From Leifsonia williamsii (GTDB lineage Bacteria; Actinomycetota; Actinomycetes; Actinomycetales; Microbacteriaceae), in the NCBI RefSeq assembly GCF_030433685.1, contig NZ_JAROCF010000001.1:2976001-3040000 (forward strand): DNA of 64,000 nucleotides, given 5' to 3'. Shown one piece after another: positions 55,472-64,000 of this stretch. A program made the position numbers and the translations under genes. Under the pieces are notes generated by a model. The model ran no database searches. It saw only the letters and a program-made list of their open reading frames with translations, and was not told where the DNA came from. Positions within the stretch are counted from its first letter, which is position 1. Every line of letters starts with the position of its first letter.

Positions 55472-56173
55472 TTAACGAAGGCTGGGCCGATTCCCGGTAA
55501 TGGCCGTCCCGATGCGAAGGTGTGTCGCGCCCGCGGCGATCGCTTCGGGGTAGTCCTGCGACATCCCGGCCGAGATCGAGGTGGCCTCGGGAGCGAGACT
55601 CCGCACGCGCTCGCTCGCCGCGCGCACCCGCTCGAACGCGCGTGCCGGCTCCTCGTCCAGGGGCGCGACGGCCATCACACCGAGCAGCCGGAGGCCCGGG
55701 GTGGCGAGCACGTGCTCCACCAGCGGTTCGAGGTCGCGGTCGGCGACTCCCCCGCGCTCGGGGTCGTCGGTGAGGTTGAGCTGCACGAACGCGTCGACGT
55801 CCGCCTCCTCGCTCCGCAGCGCGTCCACCAGCGAGAGCCGGTCGACCGAGTGGATGACGGAGGCGTACCGCCGCACCTGCCGCGCCTTCTTGCTCTGCAG
55901 CTGGCCGACGAAGTGCCAGGTGAGGTCGAGGTCGGCGAGCTCCTCCGCCTTGGCCTGGGCCTCCTGATGGCGGTTCTCCCCCACGTCGCGCACGCCGAGC
56001 GCCGCCAGCTCGCGGACCAGCGACGCCGGATGGAACTTGGTCACGACGATCGTCGTGAGCTCCTCCGGCGAGCGGCCTGCCGCGCGAGCGGCGTCGGCGA
56101 CGCCGCTCCGCACGGCCTGGAGCCGCTCGGCGAGCGGGCTACTTGAGGAAGTCGGGGATGTCGAGGTCGTCAT
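55472..56173 (-). CDS. PLP homeostasis protein (YggS/PROSC family)
   Basis: The 233 residues form a PLP-binding barrel with the cofactor lysine in [13 protein letters not shown], plus [27 protein letters not shown] and the phosphate-binding [12 protein letters not shown] and RIGTAITG. It controls free pyridoxal phosphate and is conserved beside ftsZ/sepF. The assigned ATG lies inside ftsZ, a 35-bp overlap in another frame; a later start near codon 21 (GTG) is also possible. Confidence 0.93.
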   Translation of the reverse strand: MTTSTSPTSSSSPLAERLQAVRSGVADAARAAGRSPEELTTIVVTKFHPASLVRELAALGVRDVGENRHQEAQAKAEELADLDLTWHFVGQLQSKKARQVRRYASVIHSVDRLSLVDALRSEEADVDAFVQLNLTDDPERGGVADRDLEPLVEHVLATPGLRLLGVMAVAPLDEEPARAFERVRAASERVRSLAPEATSISAGMSQDYPEAIAAGATHLRIGTAITGNRPSLR

Positions 56174-57317
56174 TCTCGTCGTCGAACGCCGGGTCCTTGG
56201 GGGCGGCCTCGGCGACCGGCGCCTCGCCGGTGGCCTGCCACGTGCTGGTCTGCGGAGCGGGGATCTCGCCCGCCTCGACCTCGGCCGAGGACTGCACCTG
56301 AGCCTCCTCGGAGCCGGCCTCCACGTACGTGGTGCGACGGCTCTCGACCGCGGCGGGGCGCGCGTTCGGCTCGCCGCCGTCGAAGCCCGCCGCGATGACC
56401 GTGACGCGCACCTCGTCGCCGAGGGTGTCGTCGATGACGGCGCCGAAGATGATGTTCGCCTCGGGGTGCACGGCCTCCTGCACCAGGCGTGCGGCGTCGT
56501 TGATCTCGAAGATGCCGAGGTTCGAACCGCCCTGGATGGAGAGGAGCACGCCGTGCGCGCCGTCGATGCTGGCCTCGAGCAGCGGGGAGGCGACGGCCAG
56601 CTCGGCCGCCTTGATCGCCCGGTCGGCGCCGCGCGAGGAGCCGATGCCCATGAGCGCCGAGCCCGCGCCCTGCATGACCGACTTCACGTCGGCGAAGTCG
56701 AGGTTGATCAGGCCGGGAGTGGTGATCAGGTCGGTGATCCCCTGGACACCGGCGAGGAGCACCTGGTCGGCGGTGGAGAACGCCTCCAGCATGCTGATGC
56801 CGCGGTCGCTGATCTCGAGGAGGCGGTCGTTCGGCACCACGATGAGGGTGTCGACCTCTTCCTTGAGCCTTTGCACGCCGGCCTCGGCCTGCTGCTGGCG
56901 GCGCTTGCCCTCGAACGAGAACGGCTTGGTGACGACACCGATGGTCAGCGCGCCGATCGACTTCGCGATGCGCGCGACGACCGGGGCACCACCGGTGCCC
57001 GTGCCGCCGCCCTCTCCGGCGGTGACGAAGACCATGTCGGCGCCCGCGAGCGCCTCCTCGATCTCCTCGGCGTGGTCCTCGGCGGCGCGGCGGCCGACCT
57101 CGGGGTCGGCTCCGGCGCCGAGGCCGCGGGTGATCTCGCGGCCCACGTCGAGCTTCACGTCGGCGTCGCTCATGAGCAGCGCCTGGGCGTCCGTGTTGAT
57201 GGCGATGAACTCGACGCCGCGCAGGCCGAGCTCGATCATGCGGTTGACGGCGTTCACGCCGCCGCCGCCGATGCCGACGACCTTGATCACGGCGAGGTAG
57301 TTCTGGTTAGCTGTCAC
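56139..57317 (-). CDS. ftsZ: Cell division protein FtsZ
   Basis: The tubulin-like GTPase of the Z ring. The 392 residues show the nucleotide-binding loops ([11 protein letters not shown] and the tubulin signature GGGTGTG at 103-109), the T7 catalytic loop ([11 protein letters not shown]), a disordered linker (about 320-375) and the conserved C-terminal tail [10 protein letters not shown] that binds SepF. The start is GTG with GGAGG 6 nt upstream. An AT-rich promoter candidate lies in the 169-bp spacer after ftsQ. The 3' end overlaps yggS by 35 bp. Confidence 0.98.
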   Translation of the reverse strand: MTANQNYLAVIKVVGIGGGGVNAVNRMIELGLRGVEFIAINTDAQALLMSDADVKLDVGREITRGLGAGADPEVGRRAAEDHAEEIEEALAGADMVFVTAGEGGGTGTGGAPVVARIAKSIGALTIGVVTKPFSFEGKRRQQQAEAGVQRLKEEVDTLIVVPNDRLLEISDRGISMLEAFSTADQVLLAGVQGITDLITTPGLINLDFADVKSVMQGAGSALMGIGSSRGADRAIKAAELAVASPLLEASIDGAHGVLLSIQGGSNLGIFEINDAARLVQEAVHPEANIIFGAVIDDTLGDEVRVTVIAAGFDGGEPNARPAAVESRRTTYVEAGSEEAQVQSSAEVEAGEIPAPQTSTWQATGEAPVAEAAPKDPAFDDENDDLDIPDFLK

Positions 57318-57359
57318 GTCCGGCCTCCACGGGAACCTTCAACCTCAACTCGAGGCTTA

Positions 57360-57365
57360 AAGTTA
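57360..57365 (-). promoter_or_regulatory. Candidate ftsZ -10 box (TAACTT) in an AT-rich island
   Basis: The ftsQ-ftsZ spacer has an AT-rich stretch at about 57354-57385 that contrasts with the surrounding GC-rich DNA. On the minus strand it contains TAACTT (57360-57365) and CATACT (57371-57376), either of which could be a -10 box. The leader would be about 35-45 nt. Confidence 0.35.
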
Positions 57366-57405
57366 TGCTGAGTATGCAATTCTCGATCCGACGTTAGGTG
57401 CGCGG

Positions 57406-57433
57406 CGCCCGCGGCCCGGGGAGCCTGCGGGCG
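57406..57433 (-). terminator. Hairpin downstream of ftsQ
   Basis: CGCCCGC/GCGGGCG (7 bp) plus an inner GGC/GCC with one bulged base form a 10-bp stem-loop, 54 nt after the ftsQ stop and upstream of the ftsZ promoter candidate. It may terminate or attenuate mur/ftsQ transcription; there is no U-tract. Confidence 0.45.
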
Positions 57434-57486
57434 TGTCGGGAAATCGTGGCGCGGATCGACGCCGCCGCACCCTCCATGCTGCTCCC

Positions 57487-58476
57487 TCACCCTGTCGTCA
57501 CGCTGTGCGGGGACGAGACGTCATAGCGGTTCGCCCCGCTCGCCCCGGCGAGGAGCGCGGTGAGGTCGGCGGCCTTCAGGTCGGAGTCCTCCGCGCTCCC
57601 CCACACCACGGTCGCACCGCTACCGCGCAGAGTGAAGCTCACATCGTCCTTGGTCTTGGCCGAGATCGTGTCCACCTGCGCCAGCACCGTCGGCGGGAGG
57701 GCGCTGAGCACCCCGGCCGCTGCGGCGAAGGCGGAGTCGGCGTCGGTCTCGGCAGAGCCTCCGGCCGCCGTGACCAGCGGGTAGCCCTCCGGCCGGGTCT
57801 GGCTGCTCGAGATGGGCACCTTGGCAGCGTCGACAAGGGTGAAGACGCTCCCCTTCTGGATCACGCCGACGGGCTGCCGCTCCTCGATCCGCACCACGAG
57901 GGTGTCCGGCGGGTGGCTCTCCAGGCTGTAGCTGCGGATCAGCGGGAAGGCGGCGAGGTCGCTGGAGATCGCCGCCTGGTCGAGCATCGGCAACGGCGTG
58001 CCGAGCTGATCGCCGAGCTTCGCCCGGATGTCGGCGGCGTCGAGGCGCGAGGCGCCGGTGATCTCGATATGACGCAGCGCGAGGAGCGGCGAGACGGCGA
58101 CGCCGGCCACGCCCAGCACGAGCAGCGCGACGACCCCCGCGGCGGCCAGCCAGGCGAGCCTGCGGCGGCGCGAGCGCTTGGTGAACCGTCGCACCTCGCC
58201 GCGCTCGATGCGCCGGCGCTCCTTGCGGGCGGCGCGGAGCGCCTTCGAGATCTCGCGGTTGGTCGGCAGCGCGTCGTAGGGGCTGTGGGTGGAGGCTGCG
58301 TCGGTCGCCTGCGGGGCCTCGCGGGCCTCCTCCCCCGCCGGCCGCACCAGCGGGATGGGCGCGGTCACGGTCTGCACGCGCCGCGACTCCCGCCGCGCCT
58401 CCGCCCGGGGCTCAGGGGACGTCGCGGGCGGGGCCGCCGGAACCGGCGGCCGGTCGTGGCCCTGGGGACGCTTCAC
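57487..58476 (-). CDS. ftsQ: Cell division protein FtsQ
   Basis: A divisome scaffold that joins early and late components. The 329 residues have a long Pro/Arg-rich cytosolic N-terminus (1-107), a single membrane helix (about 108-130, after RSRRRRLAWL), a POTRA domain (SPLLALRHIEITGASRLDAADIRAKL region, about 131-205) and a beta domain. The cytosolic part is longer than in most FtsQ proteins. GTG 58476 lies 3 nt after the murC stop. No ftsA follows, as usual in actinobacteria. Confidence 0.94.
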   Translation of the reverse strand: MKRPQGHDRPPVPAAPPATSPEPRAEARRESRRVQTVTAPIPLVRPAGEEAREAPQATDAASTHSPYDALPTNREISKALRAARKERRRIERGEVRRFTKRSRRRRLAWLAAAGVVALLVLGVAGVAVSPLLALRHIEITGASRLDAADIRAKLGDQLGTPLPMLDQAAISSDLAAFPLIRSYSLESHPPDTLVVRIEERQPVGVIQKGSVFTLVDAAKVPISSSQTRPEGYPLVTAAGGSAETDADSAFAAAAGVLSALPPTVLAQVDTISAKTKDDVSFTLRGSGATVVWGSAEDSDLKAADLTALLAGASGANRYDVSSPHSVTTG

Positions 58477-58479
58477 CGG

Positions 58480-59889
58480 CTATCCGCGCACGCGACGGAG
58501 CGAGTCCAGGAGCTGGGGGACGATGCGGTACACGTCGCCGCAGCCGAGCGTGATGACGAAGTCGCCCTCGCGCGCGATCTCGGCCGTGTGGTCGGCGGCT
58601 TGCTGCCAGTCGGCGATGAAGGCGACGTTCTCGGGGTGCTCGAAGCGCTCGGCGACCAGCGCACCGGTGACCCCAGGCTCCGGGTCCTCGCGGGCGCCGT
58701 AGACGTCGAGCACGACGGTCTCGTCGGCGTACTGCTCGAGGGTCTCCGCGAACTCTTTCGCGAACAGCCGGGTGCGGCTGTAGAGGTGGGGCTGGTGCAC
58801 CGCGATGATGCGGCCCTCACCGACGACCGTGCGGGCGGCCGACAGCGCCGCGGCGACCTCGGTCGGGTGGTGCGCGTAGTCGTCGTAGACGCTCACACCG
58901 CCGACGGTGCCGTGCAGCTCGAAGCGGCGCTCGGTGCCGCCGAACTCGGCGATCGCGGCGAGCGACGCCTCCGGGTCGAAGCCGAGGCCGGTGAGCACGG
59001 CGAAGGCGCCGGCCGCGTTGATCGCGTTGTGACGACCGGGCACGCGCAGCTGGGCCGGGTACTCCTCGCCGTCGAAGCTCAGCGTGAAGGCGACCGGACC
59101 CTCCGTGACGATGGAGTGGACCCGCACGTCGGCGCTATCGGCCTCGCCGAACGTGACGATGCGCTTGTCGCCGCCCTCCTCGAGGAGGCGGTTCGTCACG
59201 TGCACGGCGCCGGGGTCGTCGGAGGAGACGACGACGAGCTCGCTCGCCTCGCGGGCGAAGGTGACGAAGGCGTCCTCGAAGGCCTGCAGCGATCCGTAGT
59301 GGTCGAGGTGGTCCGGGTCGACGTTGGTGATCAGCGCGACCGCGGTGTCGTAGAGCAGGAACGAGCCGTCCGACTCGTCCGCCTCCACCACGAACAGCTC
59401 GCCGGCTCCGGATTGCGAGCTCTTGCCGAGGGACGCGATGACGCCGCCGTTGACGAAGCTCGGGTCCTCGCCGAGACCGAGCAGGCCGGTCACGATCATG
59501 CCCGTGGAGGTGGTCTTGCCGTGCGCTCCCGCGACGGCGACGAGGCGCTTGCGGTTGATCAGCCACGCGAGCGCCTGCGACCGGTGCAGCACCGGGAGGC
59601 CCTTCGCGAGGGCGAGCTGGTACTCCGGGTTGTCCTGCCAGAGCGCGCCCGTGACGACCAGGGTGTCGGCGTCGCCGACGTTGGCCGCGTCGTGGCCGAT
59701 CGCGATGGTGGCGCCGAGGTCGCGCAGCGCGTCGATGTTGGCGGAGTGGCGTACGTCCGACCCGGTGACCGTGTACCCGGCCTCCAGGAACAGGCGCGCG
59801 ATGCCGCTCATGCCCGAGCCGCCGATGCCGACGAAGTGCAGTCGGCCGAGCTCCTCGGGGAGCGGCATGGAGAGGTCGGGTTTGATCAC
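58480..59889 (-). CDS. murC: UDP-N-acetylmuramate--L-alanine ligase
   Basis: MurC adds the first amino acid of the peptidoglycan stem peptide. The 469 residues contain [13 protein letters not shown], the ATP P-loop [11 protein letters not shown] (about 119-129), [23 protein letters not shown] and YAHHPTEV typical of Mur ligases. The start is GTG 59889, an alternative being ATG seven codons later (MPLPEELG). A 122-bp G-rich spacer separates it from murG, the only sizeable gap in mraY-murC. Confidence 0.97.
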   Translation of the reverse strand: MIKPDLSMPLPEELGRLHFVGIGGSGMSGIARLFLEAGYTVTGSDVRHSANIDALRDLGATIAIGHDAANVGDADTLVVTGALWQDNPEYQLALAKGLPVLHRSQALAWLINRKRLVAVAGAHGKTTSTGMIVTGLLGLGEDPSFVNGGVIASLGKSSQSGAGELFVVEADESDGSFLLYDTAVALITNVDPDHLDHYGSLQAFEDAFVTFAREASELVVVSSDDPGAVHVTNRLLEEGGDKRIVTFGEADSADVRVHSIVTEGPVAFTLSFDGEEYPAQLRVPGRHNAINAAGAFAVLTGLGFDPEASLAAIAEFGGTERRFELHGTVGGVSVYDDYAHHPTEVAAALSAARTVVGEGRIIAVHQPHLYSRTRLFAKEFAETLEQYADETVVLDVYGAREDPEPGVTGALVAERFEHPENVAFIADWQQAADHTAEIAREGDFVITLGCGDVYRIVPQLLDSLRRVRG

Positions 59890-59946
59890 AGGTACTGCCT
59901 TCGGTCGGTGCGGTCGGGCTCCATCAGGGCGCTTCCATTGTCACAC

Positions 59947-59989
59947 GGGGTCGGGGACGGGCCGGGGAGGTCGGGACGGGAGGTCGGGG
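59947..59989 (+). other. G-quadruplex-prone G-run cluster in the murG-murC spacer
   Basis: Seven runs of three or four G occur within 43 bp on the plus strand (59947, 59953, 59959, 59964, 59973, 59978 and 59986), separated by 2-5 nt. The plus strand is the template for these genes, so the mRNA is C-rich here. Confidence 0.6.
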
Positions 59990-60011
59990 CCGCGAGGCCG
60001 GGCCCCGGAGG

Positions 60012-61103
60012 TCACGGCCGACCCGGGTCCGCTCCTGCCAGCGCGGCGCGGATCAGCGCGACCATCCGGTCGGAGCCGTCGCGCACTCCGGCGCTCGCGG
60101 CCCGCGCGGACATGTCGGCGACCGTGGTGCGGTCGGCGAGGAGCGGGAGCAGGTCGCTGTCGACCCACCCGGGGAGGAACGCGGCGTCGTCCACGAGGAT
60201 TCCCCCTCCGGCCTCCACCACGCCCGCGGCGTTGAAGCGCTGCTCGCCGTTGCCGATCGGGAAGGGCACGTAGACGGCGGGGATGCCGAGGGCGGCGAAC
60301 TCGGACACGGTCGCCGCTCCGGCCCGCGCGACGGCGAAGTCGGTGAGGGCGAAGGCGAGATCCATCCGGTCGCAGTAGTCCAGCAGGCGGTAGTGCTCGA
60401 TGCCGGGGTCGCTCAGCTCGCCGCGGCCGCCCTGGATGTGCAGCACCTGCCAGCCGGCGGCGGTCAGCTCCCGCGCCCGTTCGGCGATGGTGCCGTTCAG
60501 GCGGCGGGCGCCCAGCGAGCCGCCGGTGACGAGGAGGGTCGGCCGGTCGGCGGCGAGACCGAACTCGGCCAGCGCCTGCGGCCGGGCGGAGGCGCGGTCG
60601 AGCTCCTCGATCTCGACACGCAGCGGCATCCCGACGAAGCGGGCGTGCCGGAGCCGGGTGCCCTCGAAGGCGACGCCTACCCACGGCGTGTAGCGCGCAC
60701 CGAGTCGGTTGGCGAGCCCAGGGCGGGCGTTCGCCTCGTGCAGCACCAGCGGGATGCGCTCGGCGCGTGCCGCGGAGTAGGCCGGCGCGGAGGCGTAGCC
60801 GCCGAAGCCGACGACGACGTCGATGCCGCGGTCGCGGATCAGCGAGCGCACCGTGCGGATCGACCGGCGGTACTCCCCCGGGAACCGCAGCGCGGCCGCG
60901 TTCGGGCGCCGCGGGAACGGCAGCTTGGGGATGGTCGCGAGCTCGTAGCCGCGCGCGGGGACGAGCCGCGCCTCCAGCCCCTCCTTGGTGCCGAGCACGA
61001 CGATCTCGGCGTCGGGCTCGTCGCGGCGGATGCGGTCGGCGACGGCCAGCAGCGGGTTCACATGGCCGGCGGTGCCACCGCCGGCCAGCAGGTAGCGGGT
61101 CAC
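60012..61103 (-). CDS. murG: UDP-N-acetylglucosamine--N-acetylmuramyl-(pentapeptide) pyrophosphoryl-undecaprenol transferase
   Basis: MurG adds GlcNAc to lipid I, making lipid II on the inner membrane face. The 363 residues carry the family glycine loops (LLAGGGTAGHVNPLLAVADR, FGGYASAPAYSAA, TGGSLGARRLN) and the donor site RAGAATVSEFAALGIPAVYVPFP. GTG 61103 overlaps the ftsW stop (GTGA), so translation is coupled. Confidence 0.97.
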   Translation of the reverse strand: MTRYLLAGGGTAGHVNPLLAVADRIRRDEPDAEIVVLGTKEGLEARLVPARGYELATIPKLPFPRRPNAAALRFPGEYRRSIRTVRSLIRDRGIDVVVGFGGYASAPAYSAARAERIPLVLHEANARPGLANRLGARYTPWVGVAFEGTRLRHARFVGMPLRVEIEELDRASARPQALAEFGLAADRPTLLVTGGSLGARRLNGTIAERARELTAAGWQVLHIQGGRGELSDPGIEHYRLLDYCDRMDLAFALTDFAVARAGAATVSEFAALGIPAVYVPFPIGNGEQRFNAAGVVEAGGGILVDDAAFLPGWVDSDLLPLLADRTTVADMSARAASAGVRDGSDRMVALIRAALAGADPGRP

Positions 61104-62383
61104 TGCACGGCCCCCTGGCCGAGCCCCTTGGCGCGGCGGGCGTCCTTGGAGGACTGGCGGGCGAACGACAGCACGATACCGATGGCGACCATGGAGAAGA
61201 TGATGGCAGTCCCTCCCCTGGAGATCAGTGGGAGCGGCACGCCGAGCACCGGGATGACCCCGAGCACGACGGCGATGTTCACGAACGCCTGCCCGATGAT
61301 CCACACCATCACGGCCGCCGTCGTGACCCGCGGGAACAGGTCGGACGAGGCGTGGATGATGCGCAGGAACACCACCGCGAGCAGCACGAACAGCAGCAGC
61401 ACGACGATCGCGCCGATCAGGCCGAGCTCCTCCCCGATGATCGCGAAGATGAAGTCCGTGTCCGCGGCCGGAAGCCACGACCACTTGGAGTGGGAGTTGC
61501 CGAGGCCGACGCCGAACACGCCGCCGGAGGCGAGGGCGTAGAAGCCGTTGTCGATCTGCCAGTTGACGTCGGGGTTCGCGGCGCTGGTGCCGCCGAACAT
61601 CGCGGCGATGCGGCCCAGCCGGCTGGCGCTGGAGATCGCGACGAAGAACGCCATCACGGCGACCGCGCCGATGCCGGTCAGCAGGTAGCGCAGGCGGACG
61701 CCGGCGAAGTACAGCCCGCCGAGCACGATCGCCGCCATGATCATGGTCGTACCGAGGTCGCCGCCGAGCAGCACCAGGCCGATGGCGCCTCCCGCGACCG
61801 GGAGCACCGGGACGACGACGTGGCGCCAGTCGTCGAGCATGTCCTTCTTGCGCGAGAGCACGACGCCGAGCCAGACCACGAGCGCGAGCTTGATCGCCTC
61901 GGACGGCTGGACGGAGAACCCGCCGATCCGCAACCAGTTGCGGTTGCCGCCGATCTCGACGCCGAGCGGCGTCAGCAGCACGAGCACCTGCAGGAAGCAG
62001 GCCCCGGCGAGCAGGAACCAGATCGTCCGCCGCCAGAAGGTCAGCGGCAGACGCGACACCAGGAACATCAGCGGCAGGCCGATGAGCGCGTACGCGCCCT
62101 GCGACCAGAAGGCCGCGAAGAAGTTGTTGCTGTCGTTGTGCGACTCGACCGCCGAACTCGACAGCACCATCACCAGGCCGAACACGACCATGAACAGCGT
62201 CGTGCCGGCGAGGAGGAAGTAGTTGGCCGACTCCGACGACACCGCCCGGCCGAGCGAGATGCGCGCGGTCAGGCCGGCGAGGCGGGAGGCATGGGCCGCG
62301 TCCTGCTCCTGCGGTTGCGCCGGGTGCGGGGTGCGGGTGGTCCGCTCAGTCCGCGTCGGGACGCGAGGCGGGCTGGTCGTCAT
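61100..62383 (-). CDS. ftsW: Septal peptidoglycan polymerase FtsW (SEDS family)
   Basis: A SEDS glycosyltransferase working with a class B PBP at the septum. The 427 residues begin with a Thr/Pro/Arg-rich cytosolic segment, then ten membrane helices with SEDS signatures GNRNWLRIGGFSVQPSEAIKLAL, GGDLGTTMIM, the catalytic-loop region near WLPAADTDFIFAIIGEELG, and GVIPVLGVPLPLISRGGTA. ATG 62383 (MTTSPPRV) follows GGGAGGTGAG; longer frames into murD are not real. It overlaps the murD end by 38 bp and murG by 4 bp. Confidence 0.96.
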   Translation of the reverse strand: MTTSPPRVPTRTERTTRTPHPAQPQEQDAAHASRLAGLTARISLGRAVSSESANYFLLAGTTLFMVVFGLVMVLSSSAVESHNDSNNFFAAFWSQGAYALIGLPLMFLVSRLPLTFWRRTIWFLLAGACFLQVLVLLTPLGVEIGGNRNWLRIGGFSVQPSEAIKLALVVWLGVVLSRKKDMLDDWRHVVVPVLPVAGGAIGLVLLGGDLGTTMIMAAIVLGGLYFAGVRLRYLLTGIGAVAVMAFFVAISSASRLGRIAAMFGGTSAANPDVNWQIDNGFYALASGGVFGVGLGNSHSKWSWLPAADTDFIFAIIGEELGLIGAIVVLLLFVLLAVVFLRIIHASSDLFPRVTTAAVMVWIIGQAFVNIAVVLGVIPVLGVPLPLISRGGTAIIFSMVAIGIVLSFARQSSKDARRAKGLGQGAVQ

Positions 62384-63890
62384 CCGCCTCACCTCCCAAG
62401 AACTCGTTGACGGCCGCCTGGAAGAGGCGCCCCCGCTCCGCATAATCGGCGAACTGGTCCATCGACGCCGCGGCAGGCGCCAGCAGGACGGTGTCGCCCT
62501 CTCGGGCGAGTCCTCCGGCCAGACGTACCGCCGTCGGCATGACTCCTTCAGTCTCGTCGGCGTCGACCTCGAGCACGGGCAGCTCGGGCGCGTGTCGCCG
62601 GAATGCCGCGAGCACGGCCTCCCGGTCCACCCCGATGAGCACAGCGCCGCGCAGCCGCTCGACATGCGCGGCCACCAGCGCGTCGATGTCGACGCCCTTG
62701 AGCAGCCCGCCGAGCACCCACACCACCGACGGGTAGGCGCGCAGCGACGCGTCGGCCGCGTGCGGGTTGGTCGCCTTGGAGTCGTCGACCCAGCTCACGC
62801 CGCCGACCACCCGGACGACCTCGATACGGTGCGCGTCGAGGCGGAACGCCGTCAGCACGTCGCGGATCGTCTGCGGCTCGACGCCGTACGACCGGGCGAG
62901 GGCGCTGGCGGCGAGGATGTTCGCGACGACGTGCGGGGCGGCGAGGCCGGCCTCGCGCAGCTCGTCGAGCGTGGTCAGTTCGAGGGCGCTCGTGAAGCGG
63001 TCCTCGAGGAACGCCCGGTCGCAGAGGATGCCCTCGACGATGCCGAAGTCGCTCGGGCCCGGCACATCGAGGCCGAAGCCGATCGCGCGAGCGCCCTCGA
63101 CGACCTCCGCCTCCTCGACCATGCGCAGGGTGGCCTTGTCGGCGCGGTTGTAGACGCAGGCCACGCGCGTGTTGTCGTAGACCTTCGCCTTCGCCGCGGT
63201 GTACGCCTCCAGCGAGCCGTGCCAGTCGAGGTGGTCGTCGGCGATGTTGAGGCAGGCGGCGGAGAACGGCGAGAGCGCACCCTCCTCGTTGCGGTTCACC
63301 CAGTGCAGCTGGTAGCTCGACAGCTCGACCACGAGCACGTCGAAGCCCTCCGGGTCGCGGATGGCGTCGAGCACCGGCACGCCGATGTTGCCGCACGGCG
63401 CGACCCGGTGGCCGCCCGCGAGCAGCATCGTGGCCGTCAGCTGCACGGTCGTCGTCTTGCCGTTGGTGCCGGTGACGCAGATCCAGTCGGCGGGCCCCTC
63501 GGCGCCGTCGGGCCGGGCGACCTTGTCGCGCAGCCGCCAGGCCAGCTCGATGTCGCCCCAGACGGCGGTGCCGCGCTCCTGCGTCCAGAGCAGCAGCGGG
63601 TGATCCCAGTGGAAGCCGGGAGAGACGATGACGAGCTCGGGGTCGAACGCGGTCAGCCGCTCGGGCGGGGTGGAGAGGTCGGCCTGCTCCACGAGCTCGG
63701 CGCCGATGACCTCCAGCAGCATGGCCCGCTCGCCGTCGGCCTTCGCCGCCACCACGAGCACCTCGGCGCCCAGCTCGGCCAGGGTGTCGGCGACCGAGAA
63801 CCCGGTCACCCCGAGGCCGTAGACCGCGACCCGCAGCCCACGCCAGTCGGCGTGCCAGCTCGTGAGCCCGGCGAGACGCTCCGCGCTCAT
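62346..63890 (-). CDS. murD: UDP-N-acetylmuramoylalanine--D-glutamate ligase
   Basis: MurD adds D-glutamate to UDP-MurNAc-L-Ala. The 514 residues show the Mur ligase motifs: [18 protein letters not shown]-loop [38 protein letters not shown] and [12 protein letters not shown]. The ATG overlaps the mraY stop (ATGA). The C-terminus ([14 protein letters not shown]) is a short acidic addition that overlaps ftsW. Confidence 0.97.
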   Translation of the reverse strand: MSAERLAGLTSWHADWRGLRVAVYGLGVTGFSVADTLAELGAEVLVVAAKADGERAMLLEVIGAELVEQADLSTPPERLTAFDPELVIVSPGFHWDHPLLLWTQERGTAVWGDIELAWRLRDKVARPDGAEGPADWICVTGTNGKTTTVQLTATMLLAGGHRVAPCGNIGVPVLDAIRDPEGFDVLVVELSSYQLHWVNRNEEGALSPFSAACLNIADDHLDWHGSLEAYTAAKAKVYDNTRVACVYNRADKATLRMVEEAEVVEGARAIGFGLDVPGPSDFGIVEGILCDRAFLEDRFTSALELTTLDELREAGLAAPHVVANILAASALARSYGVEPQTIRDVLTAFRLDAHRIEVVRVVGGVSWVDDSKATNPHAADASLRAYPSVVWVLGGLLKGVDIDALVAAHVERLRGAVLIGVDREAVLAAFRRHAPELPVLEVDADETEGVMPTAVRLAGGLAREGDTVLLAPAAASMDQFADYAERGRLFQAAVNEFLGGEADDDQPASRPDAD

Positions 63891-64000
63891 GTCGCCAGCC
63901 ATTCGAGGTAGAAGGAGCCGACTCCGGCCGCGACCAGCAGCCCGCCGATGATCCAGAAGCGCACGACGACCGTGACCTCGGCCCATCCCTTCAACTCGAA
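63887..64000 (-). CDS. mraY: Phospho-N-acetylmuramoyl-pentapeptide-transferase, C-terminal fragment
   Basis: The last 37 codons are visible: [16 protein letters not shown], a membrane helix ([12 protein letters not shown]) and the end FYLEWLAT. This is the MraY C-terminus that follows the HHHFE-type catalytic motif, whose F-E it begins with. MraY makes lipid I. The gene continues beyond the window edge, and its stop overlaps the murD start as ATGA. Confidence 0.93.
   Translation of the reverse strand, partial: FELKGWAEVTVVVRFWIIGGLLVAAGVGSFYLEWLAT

Noticed and set aside
57433..60273. Long plus-strand frame across ftsQ, murC and murG
   Set aside because: Low-complexity antisense shadow; the three minus-strand genes carry all conserved motifs.

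Overview
The window is about 64 kb of high-GC actinobacterial chromosome, most likely from the Microbacteriaceae (Leifsonia or a close relative). That placement is inferred from several things seen together: a dcw cluster with SepF and DivIVA/Wag31 and no ftsA, a GlnA1/GlnE/GlnA2 nitrogen block, a di-haem QcrC with CtaF (the actinobacterial bc1-aa3 supercomplex), polyphosphate glucokinase, and the actinobacterial families DUF4191 and DUF3043. No similarity search could be run. The window is almost entirely core genome. No integrase, transposase, phage gene, CRISPR array or tRNA was seen, and no gene-free stretch exceeds 300 bases.

Layout. 1-831: edge of a kinase-fold protein that has lost its catalytic motifs. 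1027-3994: lipoate genes lipB-lipA, DUF4191 and an RDD membrane protein. 4131-12214: nitrogen block with glnA (under a near-perfect GlnR box), glnE and glnA2, into which a short immunity-protein-like fragment and a membrane-anchored GH26 enzyme are inserted. 12273-20502: panB, a SPOR-like small protein, map, an MFS exporter with its TetR regulator, ppgK and kdpDE. 20522-20894: RNase P RNA. 20932-28820: a coiled-coil protein with a degenerate zinc ribbon, a Nif3-like protein, an NCS1 permease with a huge N-terminal extension, thyA-folA, DUF1345, an aspartate aminotransferase and a GNAT. 28858-32331: PTS-type dihydroxyacetone kinase (dhaKLM) behind trpD.

32472-41284 holds the terminal respiratory chain: ctaE-qcrCAB forward and ctaC-ctaD-ctaF converging on it, with rlmA and a small two-helix membrane protein between. 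41429-48377 carries an ErpA-type Fe-S carrier, an M20 dipeptidase, DUF3043, an RNase HI fused to an NTF2-like domain, pyrD, nrdR, hisD and a flavin reductase. 48457-64000 is read leftward: mraY(partial)-murD-ftsW-murG-murC-ftsQ-ftsZ-yggS-sepF-yggT-divIVA-lspA-rluD-dnaE, that is, peptidoglycan precursor synthesis, Z-ring assembly and polar growth followed by signal peptidase II, a pseudouridine synthase and the replicative polymerase.

The clearest window-wide pattern is regulatory. At about 17 operon-leading genes a TANNNT-like -10 hexamer ends exactly 6 or 7 bases before the ATG/GTG, which predicts leaderless mRNAs. The most extreme case is the 12-bp divergent gap between map and the SPOR-like gene, where each -10 box runs into the other gene's start codon. 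Internal operon genes instead use Shine-Dalgarno sequences or ATGA/GTGA/TTGA overlaps. Other notable points are two GlnR-type boxes, two large intergenic palindromes between convergent genes, and several proteins with lost or added domains. I did not find a clear new multi-gene system; the strongest leads are listed as findings.
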